Shown piece after piece: positions 9,579-19,373 of a stretch of DNA of 64,000 nt. This stretch comes from Hormoscilla sp. GUM202 (GTDB lineage: Bacteria > Cyanobacteriota > Cyanobacteriia > Cyanobacteriales > Desertifilaceae). Location: contig RFFC02000004.1 of the NCBI GenBank assembly GCA_005518205.2, positions 62,001 through 126,000 on the forward strand, in the 5' to 3' direction. A program made the translations under genes and the position numbers. Position 1 is the stretch's first letter; each line of letters begins with the position of its first letter. The notes beneath the pieces were generated by a model. The model saw nothing but the letters and a program-made list of their open reading frames with translations, made no database searches and was not told the origin of the DNA.

Positions 9579-11141
9579 CGAGTCAATGGCGATCGGAAAG
9601 ATAATTTAGAATTAGCCATCCGCAGCTACAAAGACGCATTGCATATTCATACTCGCGAAGGTTTCCCTCATAACTGGGCGCAGCTTCAAGACGCTCTGGG
9701 TATTGTTTATGCTAATAGAATCAAAGGCGATCGGGTAGAAAACATAGAAGAAGCAATTACCTACTTCAACTCTGCTTTACAAGTCATTACTCCTGATGCC
9801 TATCCACAGGATTGGGTGAAAATCCAATCGCATCTTGGTAATATTTTGAAAGAACGAGCAGAGAATATAGAATCAGCAATTATTTGCCACCAGAACGCCC
9901 TAAAAGTTGCGAAGATCGAGACAATGCCTGAAGAGTGGGCGATGGCTCAAATTAACTTGGCTTCTGCCTATATCTATCGCATCGAAGGCAACCGGGAGTC
10001 AAATATGAAAGCTGCCATTGACTGTTACAAAGCGGCCTTGCAAGTCTACACCAAAAGAGCCTATCCTCAAAACTGGGCGACGCTGCAAAACAATCTCGGA
10101 ACTCTCTATGACAAGATTGGGCTTATCGAACAAGAAATTGACTGCTTACAAGCCTCCTTAGAAGTTTGCACTCGCGAAGCCTTTCTCCAAGATTGGGCAG
10201 ATACACAATATAATCTCGGTCTTGCCTATCGTCAAGTCGGGCGGTTTGAAGAGGCACTCGATTGTTTCCGCTTGTCTCTAGAAGTCTTCGCCCCTACGCT
10301 GTTTCCCGAATACTGCCTAATGTCTGCACGATGGCTCGGTGATACCCTGTTTAACCTTGGGCGATGGACAGAAGAGATCGAGGCATACTCCCAAGCGATC
10401 GAAGCCGTAGAAACCAGCCGTACCTGGGCAAGTTCTGATTTCCGCCGCCAAGAAATTCTCGCAGCAGCTATTGATGTTTACGACAACATGGTGCAAGCTT
10501 GCATCAGCAACGGGCAACTGGATAAAGCCTTTGAAACCGTCGAACGTTCCCGTGCCCAACGCCTGGTAGACTTAATGGCAAGTAATGACCTCTACCAAGG
10601 TGGCGATATGCCTCCAGAAGTGCAGGAGTTATTGCAGCAGTATGAAAAGCTGCAACGGCAAATCGATGCCGAACGTCAGCGACATGATTCTAGCAATAAC
10701 CGCGAACTGAACCCATCTTTCCGGAGTCGCGCTGCTTGGCAAGCTGACAACGAAACCATCGCCTCCCTGGAATCTGAAAAACACCATGTCTGGGAACAAA
10801 TCCGCCGCCGCGACCCCGTACTAGCGGGTCAAATTCAAGTCAGTCCTGCTAAAATAGATAGTATACAGGCCCTGATCGATCGACCCACAACTGCCATCCT
10901 CAGTTTTTACAGCACTGGCAATGACACTCTCATCTTTATCCTGCGGCAAAACCAGATTGATTTATACATTTGCCGGGAATTGGGACGAGAAATCTTGAAC
11001 GACGGTATTTTGCGCCAATGGTTACAGCCTTACGTTCGCGAACATCAAAAATGGCAAGAGGAATGTGGTGCCGTTCTGGAAGAACTGGCCCGGCAATTGC
11101 AAATCGATCGCCTCATGGCAGAATTGGACGGAATCGAGTAA
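9579..11141 (+). pseudogene. TPR-CHAT gene, middle segment ending at a second in-frame TAA
   Basis: This is the direct continuation of the frame at 7293. If translated on its own it could begin at TTG 9639 (500 residues). It carries further TPR units, a helical coiled segment (VQELLQQYEKLQRQIDAERQR), and the start of the CHAT domain (TTAILSFYSTGNDTLIFILRQ). It ends GIE-TAA, and the frame goes on as LMIVPHFFLHQIPFAAL. CHAT proteins usually run through this point, so the TAA at 11139-11141 again interrupts what should be one chain. Confidence 0.8.
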
Positions 11142-12056
11142 CTAATGATCGTTCCTCACTTCTTTTTGCACCAGATTCCCTTTGCTGCTTTGCCCATAGG
11201 AGAAAGCCAATATCTGGGGGACAAATTCATTATCCGTTACATTCCCAGTTGCCAAATCTGGGAATTTTGCCGAAACCGCCCCCAACTGGGAGATTCCCTC
11301 ACCTACGGAACTGTCGAAGATGCGACAGAAGACCTCGCCGGCGCCGCTTTTGAAGGCGAACAAATTGCCCGACTATACAATATTCCCGACGCATACCGGT
11401 TGCAAGGCAAAGGTCAAGCGACAGTGAAAAACTATCGAGAACTGATCGAGAAAGTCCAGGTACTGCACGCCAGTCACCACGCCCAATCTCGTATAGATCG
11501 ACCTTTAGAATCAGTGCTCAAATTGGCAGATGGCAATATCACCTTAGGAGAGTTGATGACTCCAGGTTGGCGTTTGCCCGATCTATCTGATGTCTTTCTC
11601 TCATGCTGCGAAACTGGTCTGGGCGTGACCGAAATCACTGACGATATTCTCACACTTGCCACAGCTTTTTTGTGTGCCGGGGCCAGAAGCGTTGTTGGCA
11701 CCCTCTGGAAAGTAAATGACTTAGCCGCAGCCCTATTTTCGATCTTTTACTATCAGGAACGTCAGTCAAGCAAAAGTCGCCCCTTCGCTTTGCAACGGGC
11801 ACAGCAGAAATTGCGATCGCTCAAACGAGAATATTTAACCGAACTATCCCAGCAAGCTTCATCGAGAGAAATAGAATTGATCGGAACGCGAAAGCAATAC
11901 CCGAAAGATTCGGTAGAATATGGAGAATGGAAGCGCGAATATCGCATGTATGCAAAAATATCGAAGCAGATCCGCAACATCCTAAATTCCACCAATGAAC
12001 TTCCTTTCTCCCATCCTCGGTACTGGGCGGCTTTCACCTGTCAAGGCTTGCGTTGA
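11142..12056 (+). pseudogene. TPR-CHAT gene, C-terminal CHAT peptidase domain
   Basis: The last in-frame segment. ATG 11145 lies three bases after the upstream TAA (TAACTAATG), so ribosomes could restart and make a free CHAT domain of 303 residues. The expected caspase-like dyad is present: His in VLHASHHAQ and Cys in VFLSCCETGLG, followed by LATAFLCAGARSVVGTLWKVND. The catalytic end is therefore intact although the gene is interrupted. It ends with WAAFTCQGLR, typical of complete CHAT domains. Confidence 0.8.
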
Positions 12057-12126
12057 GTCACCCCGGGTAGGCGTTCAGATGGAAAATTGCGCATGGTTCG
12101 ATCGGTACCCCGGCTGCGCCCGACCC

Positions 12127-12166
12127 AGAAACCAGGTTTTGCCGGAATTACCTGGTTTCTTAATTT
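12127..12166 (+). terminator. candidate terminator after the CHAT domain
   Basis: AGAAACCAGGT / ACCTGGTTTCT with a 12-base loop, followed by TAATTT. The stem is strong; the T-tract is weak. Confidence 0.5.
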
Positions 12167-12263
12167 AAGCATCTTCTGTCACGGATTGTGATAAGATAGA
12201 CCCAGGCAATGGTCTTGGTTTACGACCCATTCCCCAACAAATCATATTCGGCATTCTCCAGTT

Positions 12264-12440
12264 ATGGCTTTTTTGCGTCAAGTATTGGCCCCATTTTTAA
12301 TCTTATTGGTTTTTTTGGTCGCGCTGTTGGCTGTCAGCGCCCGCATCTTTTTACCTAATGATATGGCGGCACCGGCCCCGATCGAGGATGTTGCGCCTTC
12401 CCAGACTGATGCTGTCAGGATGATATTTACTGTTAGTTAA
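12264..12440 (+). CDS. small membrane protein coupled to a GNAT gene
   Basis: 58 residues: MAFLRQVLAPFLILLVFLVA, then LLAVSARIFLPNDMAAPAP and a short acidic tail. One membrane helix spans about residues 7-27. The stop TAA overlaps the next start (TAATG, shared A at 12440), so the two genes are translationally coupled. I believe similar short proteins with the ARIFLPNDMAAP segment occur in other cyanobacteria, but I do not know a function. Confidence 0.7.
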   Translation: MAFLRQVLAPFLILLVFLVALLAVSARIFLPNDMAAPAPIEDVAPSQTDAVRMIFTVS

Positions 12441-12937
12441 TGGCTACACAACAGTTGCTCATTCCAGGATATCAGCTGCGGGCTGGGTGGCAGCTCGAAC
12501 AACCCCGCCTGGTTAAATTCATGCAGCTGACTTACTCCGAACTGTTTCCAGGACGGGATTTTGCGCATTTGGCCCGATCGGTTGACCAGCATTTTTCCGA
12601 ACAGACGCCTCTCTGGTGGGTGGAGGTGGCCGCTGGGCAGCAGTTTTCTGATTATTTGACACCTGTGCCTCAACCGGTGGGCTGCTTGTGGATGGGAAAT
12701 GCTGTCGATCAGGTGAATGCTGCACGCCATGCTCATATCTTTTTGGTTTATGTGGTGCCAGAACATCGACGCCGGGGTATTGGTTCGGCCCTGATGCGTT
12801 ATGCTGAAGCTTGGGCCTCAGATAGGGGCGATCGGCAGTTGAGTTTGCAGGTCTTCTGTGTTAACCAACCCGCGATCGACCTTTATCGCAAGTTGGGTTA
12901 CCAAACTTTTTCCCATTGGATGGTTAAACCCCTCTAA
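12440..12937 (+). CDS. GNAT family N-acetyltransferase
   Basis: 165 residues. The acetyl-CoA binding motif is VVPEHRRRGIGSALM at about residues 105-119, followed by the usual LSLQVFCVNQPAIDLYRKLGY near the C-terminus. The N-terminal substrate side (QLTYSELFPGRDFAHLARSVDQHF) is typical of cyanobacterial GNAT proteins of unknown substrate. The start overlaps the stop of the 58-residue membrane protein. Confidence 0.85.
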   Translation: MATQQLLIPGYQLRAGWQLEQPRLVKFMQLTYSELFPGRDFAHLARSVDQHFSEQTPLWWVEVAAGQQFSDYLTPVPQPVGCLWMGNAVDQVNAARHAHIFLVYVVPEHRRRGIGSALMRYAEAWASDRGDRQLSLQVFCVNQPAIDLYRKLGYQTFSHWMVKPL

Positions 12938-13025
12938 TAGCTCCCCCACCCCCTCTTACAAGAGTATGTTTTTCATTTTCGGCTCCCAAGCGCGAGTGGG
13001 AGATTTATATTTATTTACAAATTTG

Positions 13026-13457
13026 ATGGCTGGTCAAACTACGGGACAGTATTATCAATCAGAATCAACTGGCAGGGAAGCAGCAGAAAGCTTAGGGAAA
13101 ATTTGCACGATATCGAAGATCGGGACATTAGTGCAACTGCTCCAGGATACGAGAAATGAAGAGACGCGCCGGCAAGTAGCAAAAGATTTAGGGGAAATAG
13201 GGAATGGTGATTCAGAAGCGATCGAGGCATTGGTGCAAGTGCTAGAGAATAGTAGAAATGGAGAGACTCGCCGGCAAGTAGCAGAAAGTTTAGGAAAAAT
13301 CGGGAATGGTTCTCGAAAAGCGATCGGGGCATTAGTGCAAGTGTTCCAGTTGGATCGAGATCGAAGAACCCCACTGGCCAGCAACAGCAAGCTTAGGGAA
13401 AGTTTGCACCGTATATTACCATTTAGAAAAATGGATGCTACAAATGAAACCCTGTAA
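13026..13457 (+). CDS. truncated HEAT-repeat protein
   Basis: 143 residues from ATG 13026; ATG 12966 in the same frame is the alternative. Three HEAT/PBS-type units are visible, each with the phrase ETRRQVAxxLGxIGNGxxxAIxALVQVL, as in the C-terminal repeats of larger cyanobacterial NACHT-HEAT or leucine-rich signalling proteins. It has no enzymatic domain, and further decayed units follow after its stop. It is probably a remnant of a bigger protein. Confidence 0.6.
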   Translation: MAGQTTGQYYQSESTGREAAESLGKICTISKIGTLVQLLQDTRNEETRRQVAKDLGEIGNGDSEAIEALVQVLENSRNGETRRQVAESLGKIGNGSRKAIGALVQVFQLDRDRRTPLASNSKLRESLHRILPFRKMDATNETL

Positions 13458-14062
13458 GTCCCGACCAAAGAGTGTTTACTGTCGCGGTGATTTATTGAAA
13501 TGCTAGAGCGGTAGGCGATCGGGGCATTAGTGCCAATTATCCAGTCGGGTAGATCGGATAGAATCTTTGGGGAATTAGTAGGTATGCTCAATTTCATTGA
13601 GCCAGGAAAGATGAAAGCAATACTGGCTTGATTGCAACAGATATAGTCAGATGAAAATAAATACAACCGCAGTAAGTAGCAGCTCAATTATGTATAATTG
13701 AGCTTGTAAATATAGCTGCGGCTATTATGACTAATAGCAAAATATTGTCAAAAACTATTGAATTGTTTTCGCGATCGCCCTTTGACAGACCCTGGCGGAA
13801 ACTCTCGACAGCTGACGAGAACATATCCTCATCAAGTCATACCCTATTTAAGGCAGAAGCCTCTGGTTTGGGTTACCAGGCAGGTCCTAGCAACCAGAAA
13901 GTCCCCGGTGGGCGGTGCCCACCCTACCAGAAAGGAGGTTTGACAGCATCGATCGGTTACGTGCAAGATGGCGATCGCGATTGCGCTGCGTACACACGCT
14001 CCGGGCCTCCTCCGCTACGAGCGAACGACTCTGCTCCATCAATAGTCTGCTAAACTGCGATC
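13458..14062 (+). other. decayed HEAT units and repeat sequence
   Basis: About 13505-13640 translates, with stops, to AIGALVPIIQSGRS and GELVGMLNFIEPGK, which are degraded HEAT units continuing the gene before it. 13727-14053 is an open frame, but its 3' half is a family-F palindrome (GTGGGCGGTGCCCACCCTAC, 13908-13927) and a family-D unit (ACGCTCCGGGCCTCCTCCGC, about 13998). I do not call it a gene. Confidence 0.5.
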
Positions 14063-14809
14063 ATGAACGATGATGACCTATCCCTACTAGACGACCAGAC
14101 AGAGCTAGAGAGTCCTCTGGATCGCATGGAACCGGTTGAAGAGGAACCCCTACCGGATCCAGAGGAAATGCTGGCTCTCCTGGCAGCACCAGAAACCCAG
14201 CAGCGGATGTTGGCGGCCCGGGCTTTTTGTGAAATTACCGATGGGCGGGCTATTCCTCTCCTGATCGGGCTGTTGGCCGATGTCTGTCCCTTGGTGCGTG
14301 TTAGCGCTGCTTATGCTTTGGGTCGCAACCCTAGCCCCGATGCGGTTACTCCTTTGATTCTTCAGCAGAAACATGATTGGAATGGTTACGTGCGCAAGGG
14401 GGTGGTTTGGGCCCTGGGAAACTGTCGCGATCGCCGTGCTTTGCCACCCCTGGTGGATGCTTTATCAACTGATATCTCGGCAGTGCGCCTCTGGGCTGCT
14501 AGTGCTCTGGCCCAGATGGCAGCAGTGAGTTATGCTGAAGTAGTCAAGGCTGTTCCCCCTTTGATTACAGCTTTGCGCACGGACTCCATTCCCGCCGTCC
14601 GCAGTAACTGCGCTTGGTCCTTGGGCGAAATCTGCCGCGAACTCCCTTCTAATGTAGTCTATGCTGGGGCGATCGATGCTTTGATTGAGTCTTTTGCCGA
14701 AGATGAAGACCTCGGCGTCCGGGAAGACGCTAAGGCCGCCCTGCTGAAAGTGGGGGATCCCCGTGCCTTACAATTAATTGAAGAGTTAGAACTTGAAGGC
14801 TGGTTTTAA
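14063..14809 (+). CDS. HEAT-repeat (PBS lyase-like) protein
   Basis: 248 residues with an acidic N-terminus (MNDDDLSLLDDQTELESPLD) and then five or so HEAT units, such as RVSAAYALGRNPSPDAVTPLI, YVRKGVVWALGNCRDRRALPPLVDAL, and AVRSNCAWSLGEICRELP. It resembles phycobilisome-lyase-family HEAT proteins, but those act with a partner and none is next to it. A scaffold or regulatory role is equally possible. A family-C palindrome follows the stop by about 30 bases. Confidence 0.8.
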   Translation: MNDDDLSLLDDQTELESPLDRMEPVEEEPLPDPEEMLALLAAPETQQRMLAARAFCEITDGRAIPLLIGLLADVCPLVRVSAAYALGRNPSPDAVTPLILQQKHDWNGYVRKGVVWALGNCRDRRALPPLVDALSTDISAVRLWAASALAQMAAVSYAEVVKAVPPLITALRTDSIPAVRSNCAWSLGEICRELPSNVVYAGAIDALIESFAEDEDLGVREDAKAALLKVGDPRALQLIEELELEGWF

Positions 14810-14837
14810 TTGGCTAATGGTTAATGGTGAATTGCCT

Positions 14838-14863
14838 CGTTCCCAGGCTCCCGCCTGGGAACG
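14838..14863. repeat. family C palindrome
   Basis: CGTTCCCAGGCTCCCGCCTGGGAACG, perfect arms. It directly follows the HEAT gene and could serve as its 3' stem. Confidence 0.8.
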
Positions 14864-15303
14864 CCATTCACCATTAACCATTCACAATTTTCTCTCCGGA
14901 ACATTTTTTTGTCTATTTGCAGTCTATTTGTCGTAGTCTAATATCTACACGAACTTCCGGAATCCCCGGAACGTCTGTAGGATTTATTCTTTGCTCAGAT
15001 GCCCGTCCCCGTTGAGGTCCAGGAAGCGCAAATATTTCCTCGATCTGTTCGTTTCCCGAGACAATCGCGGAAGTTTAAAAAACTTCCGCGATTGCTGACT
15101 CTTCGCTATAGTCTAGTATCTCTTTAAACTTCCGCGATTGCTCGTGGAAACGAGATACTAATATTAATAGATTATTGAGGCTGAAGAGCGCTTGGTAACA
15201 AAACTTGACATTCAGCAGAGGGAATAAGCTGACCAGGTCGGGACGACAGGGTGCAGAGGCTCTTAAGATGCTATAATTAGTACAAGGTGTGGGACGCGAG
15301 GCA
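14864..15303. other. gap before the protease-TPR gene, with a promoter
   Basis: There is no gene here. 14931-14960 resembles part of the 99-bp element that follows (TAGTCTAATATCTACACGAA). 15052-15150 is that element. TATAAT at 15272-15277 is a good -10 box 27 bases before the ATG at 15304. Confidence 0.5.
15052..15150. repeat. 99-bp paired element, copy 1
   Basis: Ends are TTTCCCGAGACAATCGCGGA and its near reverse complement ending GATTGCTCGTGGAAA, with an internal hairpin ACAATCGCGGAAGTTT(AAAAAA)CTTCCGCGATTG. Copy 2 at 17699-17797 has the same length and is identical except that the hairpin centre is inverted (GTTTAAAAAAC against GTTTTTTAAAC). Confidence 0.85.
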
Positions 15304-17637
15304 ATGAAAAAATTACTGTTGTATGGGAAGAGAAAGATGTCTAGTCGCTGGTTAGTAGCTTCAGGCTGCATGACTTTGTTACTGGTAGGCTGTGGCGAAC
15401 CAAAGTCACAGACTAAAATAGCTCGGGAAGTACAGAAAAGCATAGTCTTAATAGACTATGAGGATAGGTCGGGACATGGAACGGGATTTGTGGTACCAGG
15501 TGCAAAAGATGTATGTACTGTAATGACGGCAGGTCAGGTGGTGAAAGGGAGCGAAAAATTGCAACTGCAAACTCCAGATGGTAAGGTTTGGCAAGCTAGC
15601 CAGATAAAAAGGTTCCCCGACCAGGATATGGCGGTGGTGACTTTTGTCCCCCAGGGGAAAAGTTGCCCCTATCCACCCGTACAGCTGGGAAATTCAAATA
15701 GAGTACAGCGGGGAGAGTCGATATATATTACGGGTTTTACAGAACGAACGGGGGGCGTGGTATTTGTCCCGGGAGACGTGATATCTAATAGAAAGAAACC
15801 GGGATGGGGAGGGTCAGGCATATCTTACCAGAGTGCGGCGGCGGAAGCAATGATGGGGGGACCGGTTCTGGATGCAGCGGGAAGGGCGATCGCGGTGCAT
15901 AATAGTCACCTACTTCCGGAAAGTAAGGATGGGCAAAATGTGGCCCAACGAGATTTACAGTGGGGGGTCCCAGTTAATGGTTACGGGGTAAAACAGGTGG
16001 CGATATCCCCGGCATTTGTGGAAAGTCCCGTGAAACTGCCAGGCTCGAAAGCAGATATGGTGGCGGGTTTGGTGGCGGGTGCTTTGTTGTCCCTCGGGGG
16101 ACTGGTGAGTTATGGAGTTTTCAGGGGCAAAGAACCGGAGGCGAAAGGAAAGTTGGAACGTGGAAATAGGATGTTTGATGAAGGACGGTATGCAGATGCA
16201 GTGATATGTTATAATCAGGCAATAGCAGCAGCTCCGGAATCGGCAGAAGCTTGGAATAACAGGGGGTTGGCCTTGGAAAATATGCAACGGAAAGCTCTTG
16301 GTCTATCATGTTACGACCGGGCATTGCATCTGAAGCCAGATTATCGACAAGCTTGGTATAATCGGGGAGTGGCACTGCGGAAGTTGGAATGCTATGCCGA
16401 GGCGGTGTCCTCTTATGACCGGGCAGTAGAGATTAAGTCGGATTACCATCAGGCGTGGAATAATCGGGGAGTGGCCTTGGGCAGGTGGGAACGCTATGAG
16501 GAGGCCCTGGCATCTTTGGATAGGGCCATAGAATTAAAAGCAGATTATCACGAGGCGTGGAATAATCGCGGGGTGACCCTAGATCGAAAGCAGCGCTATG
16601 AAGAGGCGCTCAAATGTTACGATCGGGCATTGGCAATTAAGGAGGATTTCCCAGTAGCTTGGAATAATCGCGGTTTGGCCCTGTTTAAGTTGAAACGCCC
16701 AGCAGAGGTACTGGAATGTTTAGATCGGGCGATCGAATTGAAGCGGAATTACTATGAGGCGTGGTACAATCGGGGCTTGGTGCTATATTACTACCAAAGA
16801 TATGCTGAGGCGGTGGAGTGTTTTGATGCAGCGGTAGGGTATAAACGAGATTATTATGAAGCCTGGTATCATCGGGGTTTGGCCTTAGGAAAACTGCATC
16901 GCTACCCGGAAGAGGTGTCCTCTTACGATCGGGCAGTGGAATATAAGCCAGATTATCATCAAGCATGGTATAATCGCGGGGTGGCACAAGGAAAATTGCA
17001 TCGCTATGAAGAGGCGATCGGATCTTACGACCGGACAATAGGATTGCAGCCAGAAAATTATACGGCGTGGAATAATCGCGGGGAAATGCTTTTGGCCCTG
17101 GGACGCTACGAAGACGCCCTATATTCTGGCGATCGGGCGGTAGCGATCGAACCAGACGATGAGGAGGGGTGGAATAACCGAGGAGTGGCCCTGGATAAGT
17201 TGCAGCGCTATGAAGAGGCGATCGCATCCTATGAACGGGCGCTACAATGTAAGCCAGACTATGCACCAGCCTGGAATAACAAAGGTTTGACTCTGGGCAG
17301 GTTGCAGCGCTACTGGGAGGCGTTCTATTCTTGCGATCGGGCGATCGAGTTCGATCCCGACTATGCAGAGGCTTGGCATAATCGCGGTTTGGCCCTATCA
17401 TATTTGCAGCGGTATGCAGAGGCCCTGACTTCCTACGACCGGGCGATCGGCTTACAGCCACACTCGGCTTATATCTGGAATAACAGGGGTTGGGCCCTGG
17501 AGAATTTACAAGAACATGGCCAGGCGATCGCATCCTATAAAAGGGCGATATCCCTGGAACCGAATAATCAAGTGGCGATCGATAATCGCAAGCAGTTATC
17601 CAGTCAGTTGGAAGGGGTAACTTCGTATCAATCTTAA
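15304..17637 (+). CDS. lipoprotein: degenerate trypsin-like domain, membrane helix, TPR array
   Basis: 777 residues from ATG 15304. A signal peptide with lipobox LLVGC (cysteine near residue 30) is followed by a trypsin-like domain of about 180 residues. The catalytic positions look lost: MTAGQVV stands where TAGHVV (His) is usual and AMMGGPVLD where xxSGGPxLD (Ser) is usual; the Asp of DQDMAVV remains. So it is probably an inactive protease used for binding. A helix (MVAGLVAGALLSLGGLVSYGVF) leads into thirteen TPR units of 34 residues with AWNNRGxAL and AIxSYDRAI. A strong TATAAT lies just upstream. The gene is bracketed by two copies of the 99-bp element. Confidence 0.85.
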   Translation: MKKLLLYGKRKMSSRWLVASGCMTLLLVGCGEPKSQTKIAREVQKSIVLIDYEDRSGHGTGFVVPGAKDVCTVMTAGQVVKGSEKLQLQTPDGKVWQASQIKRFPDQDMAVVTFVPQGKSCPYPPVQLGNSNRVQRGESIYITGFTERTGGVVFVPGDVISNRKKPGWGGSGISYQSAAAEAMMGGPVLDAAGRAIAVHNSHLLPESKDGQNVAQRDLQWGVPVNGYGVKQVAISPAFVESPVKLPGSKADMVAGLVAGALLSLGGLVSYGVFRGKEPEAKGKLERGNRMFDEGRYADAVICYNQAIAAAPESAEAWNNRGLALENMQRKALGLSCYDRALHLKPDYRQAWYNRGVALRKLECYAEAVSSYDRAVEIKSDYHQAWNNRGVALGRWERYEEALASLDRAIELKADYHEAWNNRGVTLDRKQRYEEALKCYDRALAIKEDFPVAWNNRGLALFKLKRPAEVLECLDRAIELKRNYYEAWYNRGLVLYYYQRYAEAVECFDAAVGYKRDYYEAWYHRGLALGKLHRYPEEVSSYDRAVEYKPDYHQAWYNRGVAQGKLHRYEEAIGSYDRTIGLQPENYTAWNNRGEMLLALGRYEDALYSGDRAVAIEPDDEEGWNNRGVALDKLQRYEEAIASYERALQCKPDYAPAWNNKGLTLGRLQRYWEAFYSCDRAIEFDPDYAEAWHNRGLALSYLQRYAEALTSYDRAIGLQPHSAYIWNNRGWALENLQEHGQAIASYKRAISLEPNNQVAIDNRKQLSSQLEGVTSYQS

Positions 17638-17698
17638 TCTGTCATTGCGATTTTACGCCCTGCGGGCGGGGGGGGTAGCTTTTAGAGATGTTCCTTCA

Positions 17699-17797
17699 TT
17701 TCCCGAGACAATCGCGGAAGTTTTTTAAACTTCCGCGATTGCTGACTCTTCGCTATAGTCTAGTATCTCTTTAAACTTCCGCGATTGCTCGTGGAAA
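17699..17797. repeat. 99-bp paired element, copy 2
   Basis: Same as 15052-15150 apart from the inverted hairpin centre. The two copies flank the protease-TPR gene in direct orientation. Confidence 0.85.
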
Positions 17798-17938
17798 TGA
17801 CGCTTCCCTTTGAAATCCCCCCCCCGTAAGTGCAGCGGCCCTCCGGCGTCGGGCCAGCAAAGAGATGTCCCCTTCTCTCTACTTTCGGTAACAATAAGGC
17901 ACTTCATCCTACATTATTATGCTAACCCTCCCATCTCC

Positions 17939-17970
17939 AAAAAAAAAGAAGCCTGCCCAAACAGACTTCT
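17939..17970 (-). terminator. intrinsic terminator of the sigma factor gene
   Basis: Read on the minus strand: GAAGTCTG TTTGGG CAGGCTTC (one G-T wobble) followed by nine T. It lies about 80 bases after the sigma factor stop. Confidence 0.8.
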
Positions 17971-18048
17971 CACATTACACCCACATGGGAGGTACTTTTC
18001 TCTTTCGATTTTTCGCGTAGCGGGGGTCCGGGAGCCTGTTCCTGGCAA

Positions 18049-19005
18049 TTAGCTGGCGAGAAATTCCCGGACATTAGCCCGACGCTTGCGCAACTTGACC
18101 AAAGCTTCCCGTTCCAGCTGGCGTACCCGTTCCCGGCTGATCTTCAGATGAGCGCCTATTTTGGTCAGCGTCATCGGTTTGCCATAGTCTAAACCAAACC
18201 TGAGAGACAATACCTGTCTCTGCTGCATAGTCAGATCGGCCATCATATTCTCTAACTCTGACTTGAGTGCCGCATACATGGTGAAATCCTCGGGAGTTGG
18301 GCCAGTATCCTCCAACAGTTCTCCCAGTTCTGTATCCTGGTTATCTCCCACCCGCAGATCCAATGATAGCGGTAAGCGCGATCGCTCCAGATGTTCCCGC
18401 ACCTGCGATTGAGTCAAATCTAACTCCACCGCTAACTCGTTAATTGTGGCAGAACGTCCTAGTTCTTGGGATAATCGACGTTGAGCCTTCTTGATTTTAT
18501 TCAACTTTTCGGTTATATGTATTGGCAGGCGAATCGTCCGACTCTTTTCCGCGATCGCCCGGGTAATGGCCTGACGAATCCACCAGTAGGCATAGGTCGA
18601 AAACCGATATCCTTTAGTCGGGTCAAACTTTTCTACCCCTCGCTGCATGCCGATCGTCCCTTCCTGGATCAAATCCAGCAAATCTACATTCCGCTTGATA
18701 TACTTTTTGGCGATGGACACCACCAAGCGCAAATTCGCCTCAAGCATTTTGCGCTTGGCCCTTTCCCCCACCCCGATCGCTCTTTGCAACTGGTCCGTTG
18801 ACAACTCCACCGCTTCCGCCCATTCTTCTGAGGTCGGGGACTGGTCTAACTTCTCTGCCAGAGTTGCTTTCACCTCCTCCAACCGCGTCAGGCGCTGCAC
18901 CTGCTTTCCATAGGTAATTTCCTCTTCATGGGTCAGCAGGGGCACCCGACCAATTTCTCGTAAATATGCCCGTACTGGATCTGTTGTATGGTGAGTTTTC
19001 TTCAT
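18049..19005 (-). CDS. group 2 RNA polymerase sigma factor (sigma-70 family)
   Basis: 318 residues from ATG 19003-19005; the frame extends 29 codons further but without family similarity. Region 1.2 is [21 protein letters not shown], region 2 runs from [20 protein letters not shown] to [13 protein letters not shown], region 3 follows, and region 4.2 is [21 protein letters not shown]. The short N-terminus marks a non-essential cyanobacterial group 2 factor (SigB-E type). Which one I cannot tell. A terminator follows. Its upstream region holds a 49-bp tandem duplication. Confidence 0.9.
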   Translation of the reverse strand: MKKTHHTTDPVRAYLREIGRVPLLTHEEEITYGKQVQRLTRLEEVKATLAEKLDQSPTSEEWAEAVELSTDQLQRAIGVGERAKRKMLEANLRLVVSIAKKYIKRNVDLLDLIQEGTIGMQRGVEKFDPTKGYRFSTYAYWWIRQAITRAIAEKSRTIRLPIHITEKLNKIKKAQRRLSQELGRSATINELAVELDLTQSQVREHLERSRLPLSLDLRVGDNQDTELGELLEDTGPTPEDFTMYAALKSELENMMADLTMQQRQVLSLRFGLDYGKPMTLTKIGAHLKISRERVRQLEREALVKLRKRRANVREFLAS

Positions 19006-19275
19006 AGCGCTGAGTCTGATAATTGTGTTATTTGCCAATTTTCGGTAGGGGCGAAGCATTCGGGAAGGACATCTATCTTGTGATGTCATCATTTGCGCAA
19101 GAATGCCAGTCGCCCCTGCTGCGAATAGTTAATGTGGCATTAACCATTCGCCCCGTTCTATCTTCGATTTTCAAATCCTCTATCTTTGGTTTTCACCGGC
19201 ACCCTAACGAATGCCAGCGGAACCATCCCGGTCTTAAGAGCCAACAGAGCCAGACCGATCGACAAAGTAGTCGTT

Positions 19276-19373
19276 GTTAACCAAATCACGTCGGTTGTCA
19301 TAGCGCTATTTACCTGATTACTATGTTAACCAAATCACGTCGGTTGTCATAGCGCTATTTACCTGATTACTAT
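19276..19373. repeat. 49-bp perfect tandem duplication
   Basis: The unit begins GTTAACCAAATCACGTCGGT and ends GATTACTAT. Copies are 19276-19324 and 19325-19373, back to back without a mismatch. Only two copies and no spacer, so not CRISPR. Confidence 0.9.

Noticed and set aside
16685-17533. 282-residue minus-strand frame over the TPR array
   Set aside because: A shadow of the periodic TPR codons of the protease-TPR gene.
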